A stretch of 64,000 bases of DNA from Pomphorhynchus laevis (GCA_012934845.2 WNNJ02000145.1:1-64000); one strand, 5' to 3'; positions 21,421-37,297 are shown, numbered from the stretch's first letter. The notes: generated by a model not told the origin, from the letters alone. Numbers and translations: made by a program.

Positions 21421-24400
21421 TTTTTAATATTAAAAATCACTTATTTTTATAATAAAATTATATTAATTTAAATTATCAATTTTTTTAGAAAAAAAACATG
21501 AAAATCGTTGTTACAAAGTTATATGTAACTTTTATATTATAATTTAAATTTATATTATTAGTTATGTTTGATATAATATTATATTATATTAGAATATAGT
21601 TATATAATATAAATTTGATATTATATAACTATAATAACTATTACAAAGTTATATTCGCTATTTACACATAAATAGCGAATTGATGATTGAACTAACGTAT
21701 TTAGAAAAAAATGAAGAAGATAAGCATACGAATTTGGCAGAATAAAATGGTCAAATGTTACATTGTAATTTCATTTTATTAAATTTATTTTACTATATAA
21801 ATATATCAATAACAATATATTTACTATTGAAATATAATAATTAATTATTATGTTAATTAATTATCTAATCCCCTTTAAATGGTTATTGAATGATATTTTT
21901 ATTTTATTTTAATTTTTATTCAAAATGTCAACCCAGAAAATTCTTTGTGTGAGTTATTGATCTATTTCTAGACAACCGATCAGGATATTACCCAAAGTAA
22001 TAAATTGATGTTTCTATGATGGCTATTTGGAGTTTTGGAAAAATTGGACAGCGAAATAAATGAAGAAGAATTATACAGTTACCTGATCGATATATGAAGA
22101 AGTATATGAATGAAAGAGCATTCTAACTGATTAGATTTTATCATGATATCTTGTGATATATGCAAGCCATAAAAACGCAGGTGTTTGTGAACGAAGATTT
22201 CGGTAATATGTATATTGCAAGGCTGGCGTTTAAAATATGTCTGGATTTAGACTAGAGGTTTTCAGTTCGCTATTTGTGCGATGTGATTGTAACTGAAGGA
22301 TACATAGCAAATGAACGCGATTAGCGATAAGTGATGAGCAAGACGAGATCATAGAAAGATATGTTACAGCCGAAAATTTTGAAAAATTAACATTTTGAAA
22401 CATCAAAATGTTTATTTTTGCATGAAAATAAACATTAAAATAATAAAATAAAATAAACAAAAATAAAATAAACATAAACATTAAAATAAAAAAATTTAAT
22501 TTTTACTTTTTTCGACCGCTTTTTCGACCTTTAATTCAGTCGAATTATAACTATTTAATAGCTATGCTATTACTATTATGTATAGTAATAATATATTGTA
22601 TATTATAACTTTTCTCGTAATAATATAGCAAATATTAAAATAAAATTATATTTATTATTTATCTGATCAGATAACTGATACTACGATTTTATATTATTTA
22701 TAAATTAAAAAATAATTTGAAACAAAATTTATATAATTAAATTATAAATAATTATAAATAATAAATAATTATTTGATTTTATAATTAAAATTGAAATTTA
22801 ATAATTTAAATTGAAATTTAATTTGTTAACAAATTAAAATTGACATTTTAATTTGTTAACATTTTTAAATATTTAAGTTATCTGTAAGATTTACAAAATT
22901 GTATCTTCACATATAAATTGTGTTAATATGGTTTCGCGATACATTAAATAACAAAATACAATTATAGTAATTACAAAATATAAACCCTTAAAAGGTCATT
23001 TAAATACTTGACAATAAATGTTCAAGGTTAAATATATATATGTCTAATTAAATATTATACATAATATTAATTATATTTATATATATTATACATAAATATT
23101 AACGGTTATATCCGTTATCTTATGTGAAGCCTCTATACGGAATAAGATAGGTTCGTAAATGATAAGAATTAAATAAAGTAAAATAATTTAAAATTAAATT
23201 ATAGTATATATTAGTGTTGAATTAAGTTGCAAATATTAACTTAAGTTTTAAATAAGTAGGCCTCAATAACAACGTGTTCACTCCTTAAATGCTTACGTTT
23301 ATATTCGCAATTTAATTTCACACTAATATACTATATTTAATATATAATATTAAATATATTATTAAATTAATATATAATTTAATATACCATATTTTAAAAT
23401 ATAATTTTAATATAAAATTATTTGGTTATTTGATATTTATAACGAATAGTTATTTGAGTCTAATAATTTTGTATAGAAATCTCAGTGTATAAAATATCTA
23501 CGTATTTTAAAATATTTAAATCATAATTCATTTATAAAATTGAAGCAAAGATATCAACTTTTTATTAACTCTTTGCATAAAAGTAAGATTTATCATTTAT
23601 TTACACTAATGCTCACTTACCGTCATGCTACTTGCAGCTCATGCAAGTCGCTTTTTGAAGTAGAAACGAATTATAAGAATTTTTGGTATCTCTAGCCTAA
23701 ATAAAACCTTACCAAAATTAAGTGAAAGCGTTTGTTCTCAATGTCCACTTATACGAAACAAAGTTAAATTATGCTTTGAAAAAACAGCTTCACACTTTGA
23801 AAACACGCGACATTTATGGACGGAAACAATATATAGTGAATAGGAAAGCGACACATTGTATTTTTTTGATACCTTATGTTTCACTTATGTTAAAATAAGT
23901 ATTGGCTATTTTTCAATTTTCTGCAATGTGACTAGGCGTTAGTTATTTTTTTAAATGTTGCACACTAGTTTATTTTGTCCAATATATTATGAATACTAGG
24001 TGTTGCCAATATCAAAACATTAAAGAAATATTTTATGCTTACAAAATAAAGAAAATCAACTCTACAATTTATCCAGCAATTTTATATTTCAAATTTTAAT
24101 TTTTTTCTTATTATGATAGCCAAAATTAACCTGAAAATTGATACCTTACATTGCTAGTGTGAAAGTCTTTAATTTCATTTTGTTTTCAAACAGTAGATAT
24201 CATAGAGCGTGCAGCATGTCTGCACTAGCAATACACTAGCATAATTAACCGCCCTAACTCTTATGGCTGGTGCATAGTATGGCAATCAGGACGTTTTTAA
24301 ATCTAATAAAAATAATTAAAATAAGAGTTAGAATAATTAAAATAAGAATTATCGGACATAAGCATTTATAAGATAAATACCTATGTATATACAATTTATT

Positions 24401-25024
24401 GAATTTGTATATTTAACAAAATGTTTATATTCGACATTTTCTTAATTATACGAATACTTTATGATATTTGGATTCTAGAACATTAATTTTTTTGACGATG
24501 AAAGCAGTCAAAATTTTAATAGTAAAATATTAGATTTATTTGATTTGTAAAAGTTAACATTTTGATAGGCTCTTTCTTTCATATAATTTTCATTTAAAAA
24601 TTTTTATGATCAATTTTTTTAGAGTTGAAATGTCATCATTTGTACTATTAGTTTAAAAGAAGCATTTCAAATGTATTGTTTTAACAATATTTGCTTTAAA
24701 TATTAATGGTAGTCTTTAAAGATTAAACGTTGATTAATCGTTGATTAATTTAGTAATGAAGTGACAACAGTTACTGAGGACTATTTATACATCCATCACT
24801 TTATAAATTCTTTATTTTTAAATATTTATTTTATAAATTTATTTAATGAAAGTGATTGCAGTTCATGCTGTTTTAAACAGATAGTATTCCATTCAAAATT
24901 GCTCTGAGAAAAATAGCAAGAAGGCTTTTGCATACTGATTAAGTAAAACAAACCAAAATATGAATCGACTATTGCCCAGTCAAATATTTTAAGCAAACAA
25001 AACAAGGCTTAAAACGAGAATTAA
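21421..25024. other. AT-rich intergenic, no gene seen
   Basis: About 3.6 kb of very AT-rich sequence. I found no coding sequence longer than low-complexity frames, no RNA gene and no clear transposon. A donor-like GTAAGT on the minus strand near 23630 is isolated. Confidence 0.45.
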
Positions 25025-25270
25025 GAGTTATCCTAACACGATGGATGGTAATAAAGATAATTGGAAGTTGGCTATTCTTATTAGCACATTACAAATATGG
25101 TTTTAATCTGATTTAATTCATCGTTGGTTTCTTCCGTCTTTATTGCATCTGTTCATCACTTTTTCTTTTTCATGTAGATGCATAACACTTGAAAAGGACT
25201 ATTGTAGTAGTTGAGCATTTGTGAACAATAATTTCTTATTTAATTATTCCTCTCGATGTTTAAACGTCTT
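25025..25270 (-). repeat. Diverged copy of the secreted-gene 5' flank
   Basis: Its reverse complement matches 7580-7830: TTTAAACATCGAGA, AATAGTCCTTTTCAAGTG, GACGGAAGAAAC, and CTTTATTACCATCCATCG at the far end. The matching gene would be expected on the plus strand beyond 25270, but only AT-rich sequence is visible there. Confidence 0.6.
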
Positions 25271-26609
25271 GAACAATATTAAATAAATTGTTTAATATTG
25301 TTCAAGGTACAATTCACCTGTACAATATTAAATAAATTGCTTAAAATAAATAAACAATGAACAAAAAAATTTTAATAATAAATTTAAACACTAGCATTTT
25401 TAAAATTTAAACATTTTTAAAGGATAATAAATTATCAAAACTTTGATGTTTAATTTATTCTCATTGAAAACTAAATTGAAATTAAAATCTTAAATTTAAC
25501 TAAAATCAAAAAATTATGAATAAATAAAAACTTCCAATATGAATTAAAATAAATATTCAAATAATAAATACTTTTAAAAGATATATATAATAATTTAATA
25601 AAATATATTAAAATATATAATTAAATATATAATATGTTTAATCGCAATATATAACATGATAAAATTAAATAAATTAAAACAATAAAAAATACTTGAAAAT
25701 TTAAACACTCTTGAATTAAACACTAAATTAAAATCTTAAATTAAACTAAATTCTAAAAATATGAATAAATAATAAATTCCAAAAGGAATAAAAAATTATA
25801 TTCAAATAACAAATACTTTTAAATATATATATAATATTTAATCGAAATATATATTACACCAGAAAATGTTAATTTAATACAATTAAGTTTTAAAAATCGT
25901 GTAAATAAATAGATTAAGTAATTTCTTATTTTATTCTCTCGGTGTTAAAATGACCCATACATTTTAAAAACGTTAAAATTATCTTTGTTATCTTTCAAAA
26001 CAATATATTCAAGTTACGTGCCAAAAAAGAAAATAGCCATCCAAGGAATATGCTAATGAATCATTTAAGTTATCTATATCCACTCATAGTAAACGACACT
26101 TACGGGTTTTATTGACATGTTGATGACTGCTGCACATTCTCAATTATTAAGGGTAAATAACATTACTCTACAATTTCGTATATGCTAATTTAAACAATTT
26201 ATATTATCATCTAAATTAAAGAATGAATTCTGTTAATATTACATTCGCGTTCTATCTAATCCTATGCTTAGACAATAAATTATCCACACGAGTAAAAGTC
26301 TTCTCGTATAATTTATTATGCCTAGGCATAGGAAATACAGAATTGTTGATTATTATAGGTAAAGAATGATTATGATATTATTTAAAATTAAAAATAATTT
26401 TTCAAATTTTGTAATAGAATTTTAGGAGGAATTGATTTGTTATCAGATAACTGAGTCTACATATTTTATATCATATATTAAATTGAAAGTAAAAATAAAT
26501 AATAAATAATTATAGAAGATTTTATACACATTATATTTATATCAAGTTAAAATTTAAAATTGAAAATTGAAATTCAAAAGTCAATTGTTATGAATTGATG
26601 AATAAATAA
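25271..26609. other. AT-rich spacer with internal duplications, no gene seen
   Basis: It contains repeated AT-rich strings (for example ATATAATATTTAATCGAAATATATATTACAC-type segments near 25830, related to 27170-27200). No gene is apparent. Confidence 0.45.
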
Positions 26610-27060
26610 CAGACGATGTATCATAATAAGGATTAGAGGTCATCATGAGAAACTGCTATGCTATCAGGTTTCGGCCTCTATTCTTAAAAATAGCAAGTTT
26701 TTTAACAAGTAAAATTGTTTAATCGAGTAAAGGTAATAATAATTATATAATTTTATACGATATATAAACAAACATAAATATAAATAATAAATAATTATAT
26801 AAGATTTTATACAATTTATATTTATATCAAGTTAAAATTTAAAATTAAAATAAAAGTCAGTTGTTATGAATTGACTAATAAATAACAGTCGTTGTATCAG
26901 AATAAGGATTAGAGGTCATCAAGAGGAACTGCTATGCTATCAGGTTTCGGTCCCTATTCCTCGACCCAACACAGCAGCGGGGCCAAATACGCGCTAATGA
27001 CGTATTTTCTCTGATGAAATTTGATTATCTGATTTATCTCGGATAATTAAAACTATCCGA
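26610..27060 (-). repeat. Dispersed repeat P, two tandem copies
   Basis: Two copies of the Penelope-associated repeat (around 26610-26690 and 26890-27060), each with AATAAGGATTAGAGGTCATC and CTGCTATGCTATCAGG. The second continues into CGACCCAACACAGCAGCGG. They are separated by a shared leader (TATAAGATTTTATACA..TTTATATCAAG). Confidence 0.65.
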
Positions 27061-27899
27061 TAATAATATAATCATATCGTCCTGTCCGATTATAATATCA
27101 TAATATTATAAGTAATTATAATTATAATATTATAATATTTATAATATTATATAATATTTATATTAAAATATATATAATATTTAATCGAAATATATATTAC
27201 ACGAGAAAATGTCAATTCAATACAATTAAGTTTTGAAAATCGTGTAAATAAATAGATTATTATAATATTTATAATATTATAATATTAGTATTAATAATAT
27301 TACAATATTATTTTAATGTTTCAATAATTTTATAGAAGTTTCAAATATTATATTTATATTTTAATTTTTATTTGAGTTGTAAAAATGCATGCGCAATTAT
27401 TAGGACTTTCCATTTATGTGATCATTATATTATCCAAATTAATTAAACTGTCCAGCGCCATCAAGATGAGGTTGAATCAAGGCAAACGATTATTCAAAAA
27501 CCTTAGGTATACACTATTAAGATGTTGAACTTTTCAAGTCATTTTGAGCTACAAAAGTATTTAAATTTTTAAGATCAAGATAAAATAAATAAATCAGATC
27601 AGCTATTGAGTATACGTATTTTATATTATAGATAAATTAAAAATTGAGATTAATAATTATAAATAATAAATAATTATATAAGATTTTAAACAATTTATTT
27701 TTATATAACGATTACATTTATATTTTAAATAGTTGATAATTATCCATTATTGATAAAGAATTATTGGAATTGGACTAAAATAAAGGAGGAAAATTTTATT
27801 TGATATTTCGCTAACCTCTGCTAGTATGTTCAGAAAATTACAGAAAATATAATTAAAATTTAAAATAAAAATCGATTTTTATGAATTGACTAATTAATA
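27061..27899. other. AT-rich spacer with a foldback-F fragment, no gene seen
   Basis: AT-rich. At about 27786-27840 there is a half copy of foldback family F (TTTGATATTTCGCTAAC, TAGTATGTTCAGAAAA). Nothing else was recognised. Confidence 0.45.
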
Positions 27900-28200
27900 A
27901 CAGAAGATGTATCAGAATAAGGATTAGAAGTCATCAGGAGGAACTGCTATGTTATCAGTTTTCGGCCAATATTCATCGACTCAACATAGCAAATGGGACC
28001 AAATGATAATGACGCATTTACTCGGATGAAATTTTATTATTTAGTGGATCTTATTCTAATACAAAGCATATTGTTTATTATCCATCCATAAAAAGATTCC
28101 ATAAAAAATTTATCGATTTATCCATCCATATATATAAATTTGTAAAAATATTTTGTTGTTTTAATATTAATATTTTATAATTTTCTATTAGAAATAATCA
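27900..28200 (-). repeat. Dispersed repeat P with adjoining Penelope-like end
   Basis: Another copy of repeat P (27900-28060), followed on the plus strand by the TCTTATTCTAATACAA border and a strongly decayed stretch like the Penelope-like coding end at 20468. Confidence 0.6.
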
Positions 28201-29683
28201 TCAAACTTGATAAATTTTACGGTTTGACGAATTTTTACGAATTTTTATAGGTTTCTGATTCCTCTTATTACGGTCCAAAATGGTTGATTGGTTAATGACG
28301 TTAATCGATAACCTAGGATTTATTATTTAAAATTATATTAAATATTAAATTCAATTCAATGTTTTTAATTAATTTAAAATCGCATTTATAATCTTGAATA
28401 AATCAAATAAATTGATTTAATTAAAATAAAATCAAATGTTTATTTGATAATTGATATCTGATCATATATTGATCAAATATCTGATCAAATATTCTTTTCA
28501 ATTTTCAACATAAAAATATTATGTCAGATATGGACAAAAAATGCTTTTCTTATAAAAATTCATCAATGTCGAATACTTTGAATTTATATTTGAATTTAAA
28601 TTATTATTTTAATTAAATAATAGAAAAGCAATAATAATCAATATCCAATATCATATTTTTTAATAAGATATTTTTTATCTCATTTAAATCAAATCTACGT
28701 ACTTAAATGCTTAGTCCATTATTGTTTTTATTATTTCAGCTATAATTTTATAAAGAATAATTTTGTAACGATCGCTTTAAGATTATAAAATCAAACATTC
28801 AGAACGGCTTAGCCAATACTTTTGATATTGTTATTAACATTTTAATTTTTTTATTAATTAAAAGTAATTATATAAATAAGCAAACAGGATTGCTAAAAAT
28901 AATTATGATCGTTTACTATTGTCTCATGGGACTCTGCCAAATGAAAGTTATCCAATGTCGAAAAAGAATTTTGCCATAACTATTAAACTCTAAGAATGGA
29001 TGGCGAAAAGATAATAAGCATAATAAATTTGACGATATAGCTATTAAATTATCAAAACACCAAAGAATCTTATGATTATATAGATCTTTTATTATGACTT
29101 ACTGTTTCTGCCGATCTTGTATATACAAAGTAGCAATCAATCTACTTTGACTATCAAAGCTAATAAAACGAATGTTTTGCTACTCTCTATGTTAAAGCAA
29201 GCCGTTACATAATTTATAATTAGTTATTTCTCAACTTAAAAATATACTTGTTAATCTGAAAGGCACTGTATTATGAAACATTGCATTTAAAAACAACCTA
29301 TCGTCTAAGCAAAAAATGACATGTCTACAAACGAATGATAATATAAAAAATACCTAAATGGTTGAATCAAAAAAATACAATTTAATTGTTTCAGAATATT
29401 CAATGTCAAATTATTTAAGATGATAAAGCGATAATTTACATATTTTATCAAAACTGCAGCATTGCCAAGCTCACTTGAGAAAAGTGAGCTTTTTGGCTAT
29501 TGAGAAAAGTGATGAAGTCGCGGAACGTTTCAACTGCATAAAAAGAAACTTCTCCAATCTACGATATTGGGACACTTGTTAAATAAGTGCCCAAATATCC
29601 ATAATTTTAATGTCTCAAAATTAAATATTTAACAAATAAATAATATGAGAATAATAAATTAATAAATTTTGTGATTCAAAATT
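28201..29683. other. AT-rich intergenic, no gene seen
   Basis: I see no coding sequence, repeat family member or RNA gene in this stretch. Confidence 0.45.
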
Positions 29684-29875
29684 TTATAATTTTTTTTGAA
29701 GTTTAAAATAAAAATCAATTTCTATAAAATGGGAAATAGAAATTAAAAGACATGTTAATCTTCTGTAGAAGATAACTGGATGTACTTTTAAAGTCGATGT
29801 TGGCCGCATTACAACATAGCTGTCATCAAGCAAGTTTTTATTTGACATTGATATTCGCATGTATTCAGGTTGCAA
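29684..29875 (-). pseudogene. Partial copy of the EGF-type gene, exon 1 start only
   Basis: The first 46 codons (MQPEYMRISMSNKNLLDD... to about LLIS) match the gene at 19208, with two substitutions in the PSSTIK segment (PTSTLK). The reading then runs into unrelated sequence in the middle of the membrane segment. There is no ectodomain and no EGF exon, so this cannot make the same protein. The 5' flank is fully duplicated, so it might still be transcribed. Confidence 0.75.
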
Positions 29876-31402
29876 CTATTCAGTAACTGAACCTTACGTT
29901 TAAGACATTTAAGGTATATCGTTAAAGGATTAATGTGAAATAGCTAAACCTAAATAACATTTACATTGAACCAAACTTTTGTTTGGCTATTCAATACAAG
30001 TTGAAGTCACGTAATAGAGCATAAAAAATTTCAATTCCATTGGAAATGGGAAACTACTATTAACCAATTGTTCCTATTCAAAATACTTAGCATATTGGCA
30101 GTAGGATTTTTAGCAATTAAAAGAAAAACACTAAAACACATTCGGAGAACCCGACGGTACCGAAATTACATTTTGCAGAATTGAACATCCCAATTTTTTG
30201 ATCGCAACAGAGTGTTTTCGACAATAATTGGTAAAATAATCGATTTTTTCAATTTTGGATATTTTTCTCAATTTGAAATGCTTGTAATGCTCAAACTGCA
30301 AAGTGTGTTTAATACACATTTTAATTGGAAAATTATGAAATTACCACATTTTGCATTTTACCACAACATTTTATATTTCTGTGACCAGAAAAGTAGAAAT
30401 GTGCAGTGATCATTTTGAATTAGCGATTATGCTATGTTTTGTATTGGAGACAATTGCAGAATTGAAGATGAATTTAAGAAGAGAGAATTTATTTCTGTTT
30501 TTGACTTAACTATCTTTTTCTCCATTTATGTTTTTGTATTAATAAAATCTTATTATTATATGTTTTGAATAAACACACTAAATACACAAAGTCGGTACCA
30601 CCTTATCAATTTTAATATCAATTCGAAACATTCTCAGAATGTTTCGAGTCAAGACCACAAAATAAATTTCAAATAGAATACCTTTGAAATCGAAAATTCA
30701 ATGCTATTACATTGTTAAACGTTGTTATTAGTGTTTTTCGGCAATAATATTTTATTTATTTTTATGAGTTTAATTAAATCAGATTAGCTAACTGAGTCTA
30801 TGTATTTTGTATTATTTATAAATAAATAATAATGCTGAATAAAGATTATATAATAAATAATTATATAATAATAAATAATAAATGCTTGTTATATAAAATT
30901 TTATGTAATTTATATCAAGTTTAAATATAACAATTGTAATTTAAAATATAAGTTTATTTGCATTAATAATAGAACATGTATCAGAATAAGGATGAGTGAT
31001 CATCAGTAAGAACTGCTATGCTATTAGGTTTCTGCCACTCAAAACAACACATATCGACCCAACATAGCGACGGAGGCAAATGCATACTAATGACGTATTT
31101 TCTCCTATGAAATATGATTATCTGGTGCATCTTATTCTAATACAATGCATATTGTTTATTATCTATCCATAAAAATGTTTCGCTTGTAGAATATATAAAT
31201 TTATTTTTATTATTATTGTGTTGATTTATATATTTTACTATTTTCTGCTTGATGTTATTTTTATAGTAACCTAGTTTAAAATATGTATCTATTAAATTAT
31301 TTAAATGATTTTGAAGAAAACCAATATCGTTACAAATTGTTGCAATTCTTAAAATTTCATTATTTAATGTATTATATTTTATACTATATGCTATGCATGA
31401 AT
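29737..31402. repeat. 1.67-kb segmental duplication, copy 2
   Basis: The counterpart of 19070-20735. The left border joins exon-1 sequence of the EGF-type gene to unrelated AT-rich DNA. Confidence 0.85.
30964..31134 (-). repeat. Dispersed repeat P, copy in duplication 2
   Basis: Nearly identical to 20297-20467 and part of the same segmental duplication. Confidence 0.7.
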
Positions 31403-31690
31403 GTTCTCATGCAAAAATATGTTTCTTGTAAATTTAAATATGTCATCTTTACGATATAAATTAATAATAGTTTTAATTGATGTTAATTTAATGTTTATAT
31501 CTAGATATACACCTTCTGTATCATTAATATTGATTTTATTAAGAATAAGGCTTTTTGGATAAATGTGTTCACTAATTGAATTAAAATTATTAGAGTTAAA
31601 TACACATATATCATCAATGTATCGAAACATATATTTCATATCTTTTTCAGAAAAATTAAAATAATTTATATCTTTATACAATAGAACACT
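31135..31690 (-). mobile_element. AT-rich Penelope-like element fragment, copy 2
   Basis: The minus-strand reading includes MFRYIDDICVFNSNNF, where YIDD is RT motif C, then HIYPKSLILNKININD, GVYLDINIKL and INLYRKDDIFKFTRNIF, followed by the same thumb region as copy 1 (31140-31390). The RYIDD..F...IYP..L pattern is typical of Penelope-like RTs. Beyond the shared 1.67-kb part the two copies diverge. An old, broken fragment. Confidence 0.75.
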
Positions 31691-34082
<2,392 letters not shown>

Positions 34083-36100
34083 CCGGAGGAAGCGTTGTTA
34101 AGCCGCCTGAAAGAAGGCCACTCTGATTGGATCAAAGTGAAACATCTTTCTCAGCAGCGTGTCCTGCTCTATCCACCAACGAATGAGGTCATGAGAGGTA
34201 GATAGCTATTGACGAGACTGCTCCGTACAGAGGGTTTTAAGCAACCACCTAGAGTGGAGCAGTAAAATATCAAGGATTGAATTTGTTGATGTGCAATGAA
34301 AGGAGGGGGACGGTGGTTTATGAATTAAGTAACCGTTCCTAGCTTTGCGTATCGATGCGTTGATCCAATGACCAGTTCTGTCGTTGAAATCTCCTTGTAT
34401 CATGTCATAGCCGCCGTCAATAATCTCATCCAGGAGTTCACGGTTCTTGTGAATCTCCCCTGGACGAATGTAGACATTGGCTAGACTGAGACGTTTACCG
34501 TTCTTAACGAGTGAAACTACCAAACAAGATGGGGCTGGACAAGAGTAATTCAGCAGGAGGGAAGACCTTAAGGAGCATTTAACTAAGGTCAAGAGTTCTT
34601 GAGATGAAGATGAGTGAGGTGGGTTCATGTACGGAGTATAGTGGGAATAAATGTGCTTTGGGATGTGTCGAGTAATGTCCCGGGGGAGACGGATAGACCG
34701 CGTCTTCTGAAGGACTATAACATCTCCGTCTCTACCAGATAAAAGTCCAAGGGCATAAGCACCTCCTCAATTCCACTAAAGAATATTCAGTGAAAAAGGC
34801 TCGGGTTTACTCAGCATTGTGTTAAATTAGTTGGAAGGGGGATGCCAACCTAGACAGAACTAGGTGCAAGAGGGTTGCCCCCTTGCCACTATCCGTATCA
34901 CAAGCCAGACCCCCCCCAAGGCAATATCTTCATTTTCCTGAGAGGCACTTAACTCTTTTATAATCTTTCCCATTTTAAGTAGGGGAACCATTCTGGCAGA
35001 ACCCCCTCTTCTTAGTTCGGGGGGGGGTTGACTTTAGGTCTACTGGAACCTGAGTGACAGTAGGAGGGACTAGAGGGATAAAAAAGGTCTTTAGCTCAGC
35101 GATGATTGTTCGTTTTTGATGCGCCAAAAGTGTAAGGATGTCGTTGTTCGACATTCCGACTGGAGCAGCAGCTTCTACATAGGAGTGAGACGGGAGTTTC
35201 ATAAATCGTTGACGATATTTCTTGAACGAGTCGCACTTGCGCGACTATGCAGGATGATCCCCACGGCAGTTAATGCACGAGGGGGTGCCATACATTTTTC
35301 ATTGCAGACCATGTGGGTACACTCAGTAGTTCCACATATCCCACATGTTTGGGCCTTACTGCATGTAGACCCCCAATGTCCCCAGCAGTGGCATCTTTGA
35401 CAGTGGGGGAACGTCCATCTGTCTTCCTCAATTATTGTAAATTTTAAGTTAAAACCCATAAAGGGGTTGCCTGAGGAACGGGATTATAGTAATCCACTAT
35501 CTAAGTCAGCATTCACAAATCCAACTGGGAGGGGCTCGCCCCCTACCCCAGTGCCTGCCTAACTGAGTGCAATTTGAAGCGACTCTTGAGCTTGGTCGAG
35601 TCATCCTCGTCTAAGTCAGTGGATAGTTCGAAATCTTAAGGCTACATTGGAGCGGCTTGATAGTGATCCACCCGTGATCAAGATACTGCTTCTCGAAATA
35701 AGCCTTATACTCATCCAATATTGAGTCGTTAGTAAAAGAAATCTTCACTGAGTTGGGATAAACCTTAACAGAGTTAAATAACGCTTTTGTCGTGAAGACT
35801 AATAAAATCACTAAGAAACGTTGAACAAGTTATGTTTTTCTAAAGGTTTTGACTCCTGTATTATGCACAAGTGTGCTAGCTTTGCAATGGGGGATAATAT
35901 CCTCTTATCCGAGTCCAGAAAACAAAAATCACCACTTACTTGTGAGTCCGTCCTATCTTTGGAAGAGAATTGATAACCATGAACATTCGTTTCTTCCTTG
36001 TTTGCTTGAAGATCGTTGCAAAATAACGAGCTTTGAAGCTCCGACATGCTTTTTTCGCTTACGATTTACGTGTTTCTCTCTTTTCTTTTGTTGTTGTATA
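34083..36100 (-). mobile_element. LINE-B copy 2, 3'-truncated (ORF1 and endonuclease)
   Basis: ORF1 (36047 to about 35030) with the CCHC zinc-knuckle region near 35400, then the endonuclease with MIQGDFNDRTGHW (about 34400). The RT is missing because the repeat ends at 34083. LINEs normally lose their 5' end, so a clean 3' loss points to rearrangement rather than insertion. Confidence 0.8.
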
Positions 36101-36333
36101 TTGTGTATTTATCTCGTTTGTTACTTTTACTTAGCTGACGTGGTGTACATTAATGTACAATTCTCGCCACATACGACATGATGAATTGCGGCGTCTCATA
36201 ATAAAACTACAGCGGATCATGAGGAGCGTCAGTATATAAAGCTGCTATCACAAACTTCGTGTTCAACCTGACGACAAAAAAGCTTTTACAAGTAAATTAA
36301 GTTATTTCCATACAATAATCGAAAAAAGCAAAA

Positions 36334-37148
36334 ATGAACATGTTGGAGTTTTCAAAGCATTCAAATGTTGCTGCAAAAATCAGTGGAATTCCAGCCAACA
36401 AAGAGGTTCTTCATGTAAGTTCTTCTTCCCAACGATTCAATAAGGTCAGTACTGTTTCTTTATTATCCGGTGATGGGGAAGTGCTTCCCCCATCTCAAAA
36501 TTAAATAATTTGGTTTTAATCAGATTTATACGACCAATCGAAAGACATGTACTCTACAATGTATTTTTACGTTCATTTGCCCAGCAGTATAAAAACAGAA
36601 TTTTGTTCAACACGGTGAAACTTCACCCTTTAGAGGCGAAAGTTTCGTTCGTCAGAGCAGACCTGGCTAAAAATTACTCTGAATACTTTTCCACCAACCT
36701 AACCGTTTATGGTGAACTCACCGTTAGGCTCATCCTTGCCTCGCTAAATGTGACGAATCTTCCTTGTAGTATGGATGAGGAAGATATGAAATCATTAATG
36801 TCTACATTCAAAATTACTTATTTTAGGTCAATCCAGGGTAGGGATGGCAATTCTATCCCGGTTGGCTTTTGCTCAGCTCCGGTGGATACTGCAGAAGCCT
36901 TAGCTAGATATTCATCGAACCCCTTCATGGGTTTTGATATCCGTTTTTTCATTACAGAAAAAGATGAGCTTACTTACCCCACTGCAGCAGATGTCACAAA
37001 TGGGGGCACTGGGCCTCCAGCTGCAGTGAAACTCCAACATGCGGGATTTGCAGTTCAGCTTCCTGTCAAACTATACTATCGAACGACCGTTGTGTGCCCC
37101 CCCCGCATCCTGTTCGAACTGTGGAGGGAGCCATCCTGCCTGGGGTAA
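36334..37148 (+). pseudogene. LINE-A ORF1, copy 2
   Basis: Same reading as 965-151, with the same frame break after 56 codons. It has a few substitutions (for example TYFRSIQGRDGNSIP against TNFRSIQGRDGNPIP). The ORF1 start is the ATG at 36334. Confidence 0.7.
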
Positions 37149-37297
37149 GATATGCAGTATGTTCAAATAATATAGAAGCCTGTTCATTAAACCGGTCAAA
37201 CCTTCTACTTATTCGCAAGTGGCCGCCTCGCGAGTAGATGACTCTGAAATATTACGTACGATGGACGTTTAATTAGAAGTTTCCCATCGCAAACTTG

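Larger units (their letters stand above)
34083..37297. repeat. Inverted copy of 1-3215 (LINE head-to-head block)
   Basis: A reverse-complement copy of window positions 1-3215 (x pairs with 37299-x), with very few differences. It contains LINE-B on the minus strand, cut at 34083 inside the endonuclease/RT linker, and the start of LINE-A on the plus strand. Confidence 0.95.

Noticed and set aside
23600-23660. Isolated donor-like sequence (ACG|GTAAGTGAGC on the minus strand), considered as a first exon or a spliced-leader gene.
   Set aside because: No Sm-type site, no coding start, no matching acceptor exon and no tandem copies.
26890-27060. Hammerhead-like string in repeat P (GATGA ... GGCC-GAAAC).
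   Set aside because: The first core bases (CT of CTGATGA) are not kept, the stem II region is too short to pair, and the copies disagree at the key bases.
36415-36523. A possible spliceosomal intron in LINE-A ORF1 (GTAAGT ... TTTTAATCAG), with a similar GTAAGT and AG in LINE-B.
   Set aside because: Joining would leave the ATG-starting frame out of phase with the downstream ORF1 frame, and the sequence between is itself alignable as protein between the two LINEs (VSG.. segment). A frameshift explains it better.
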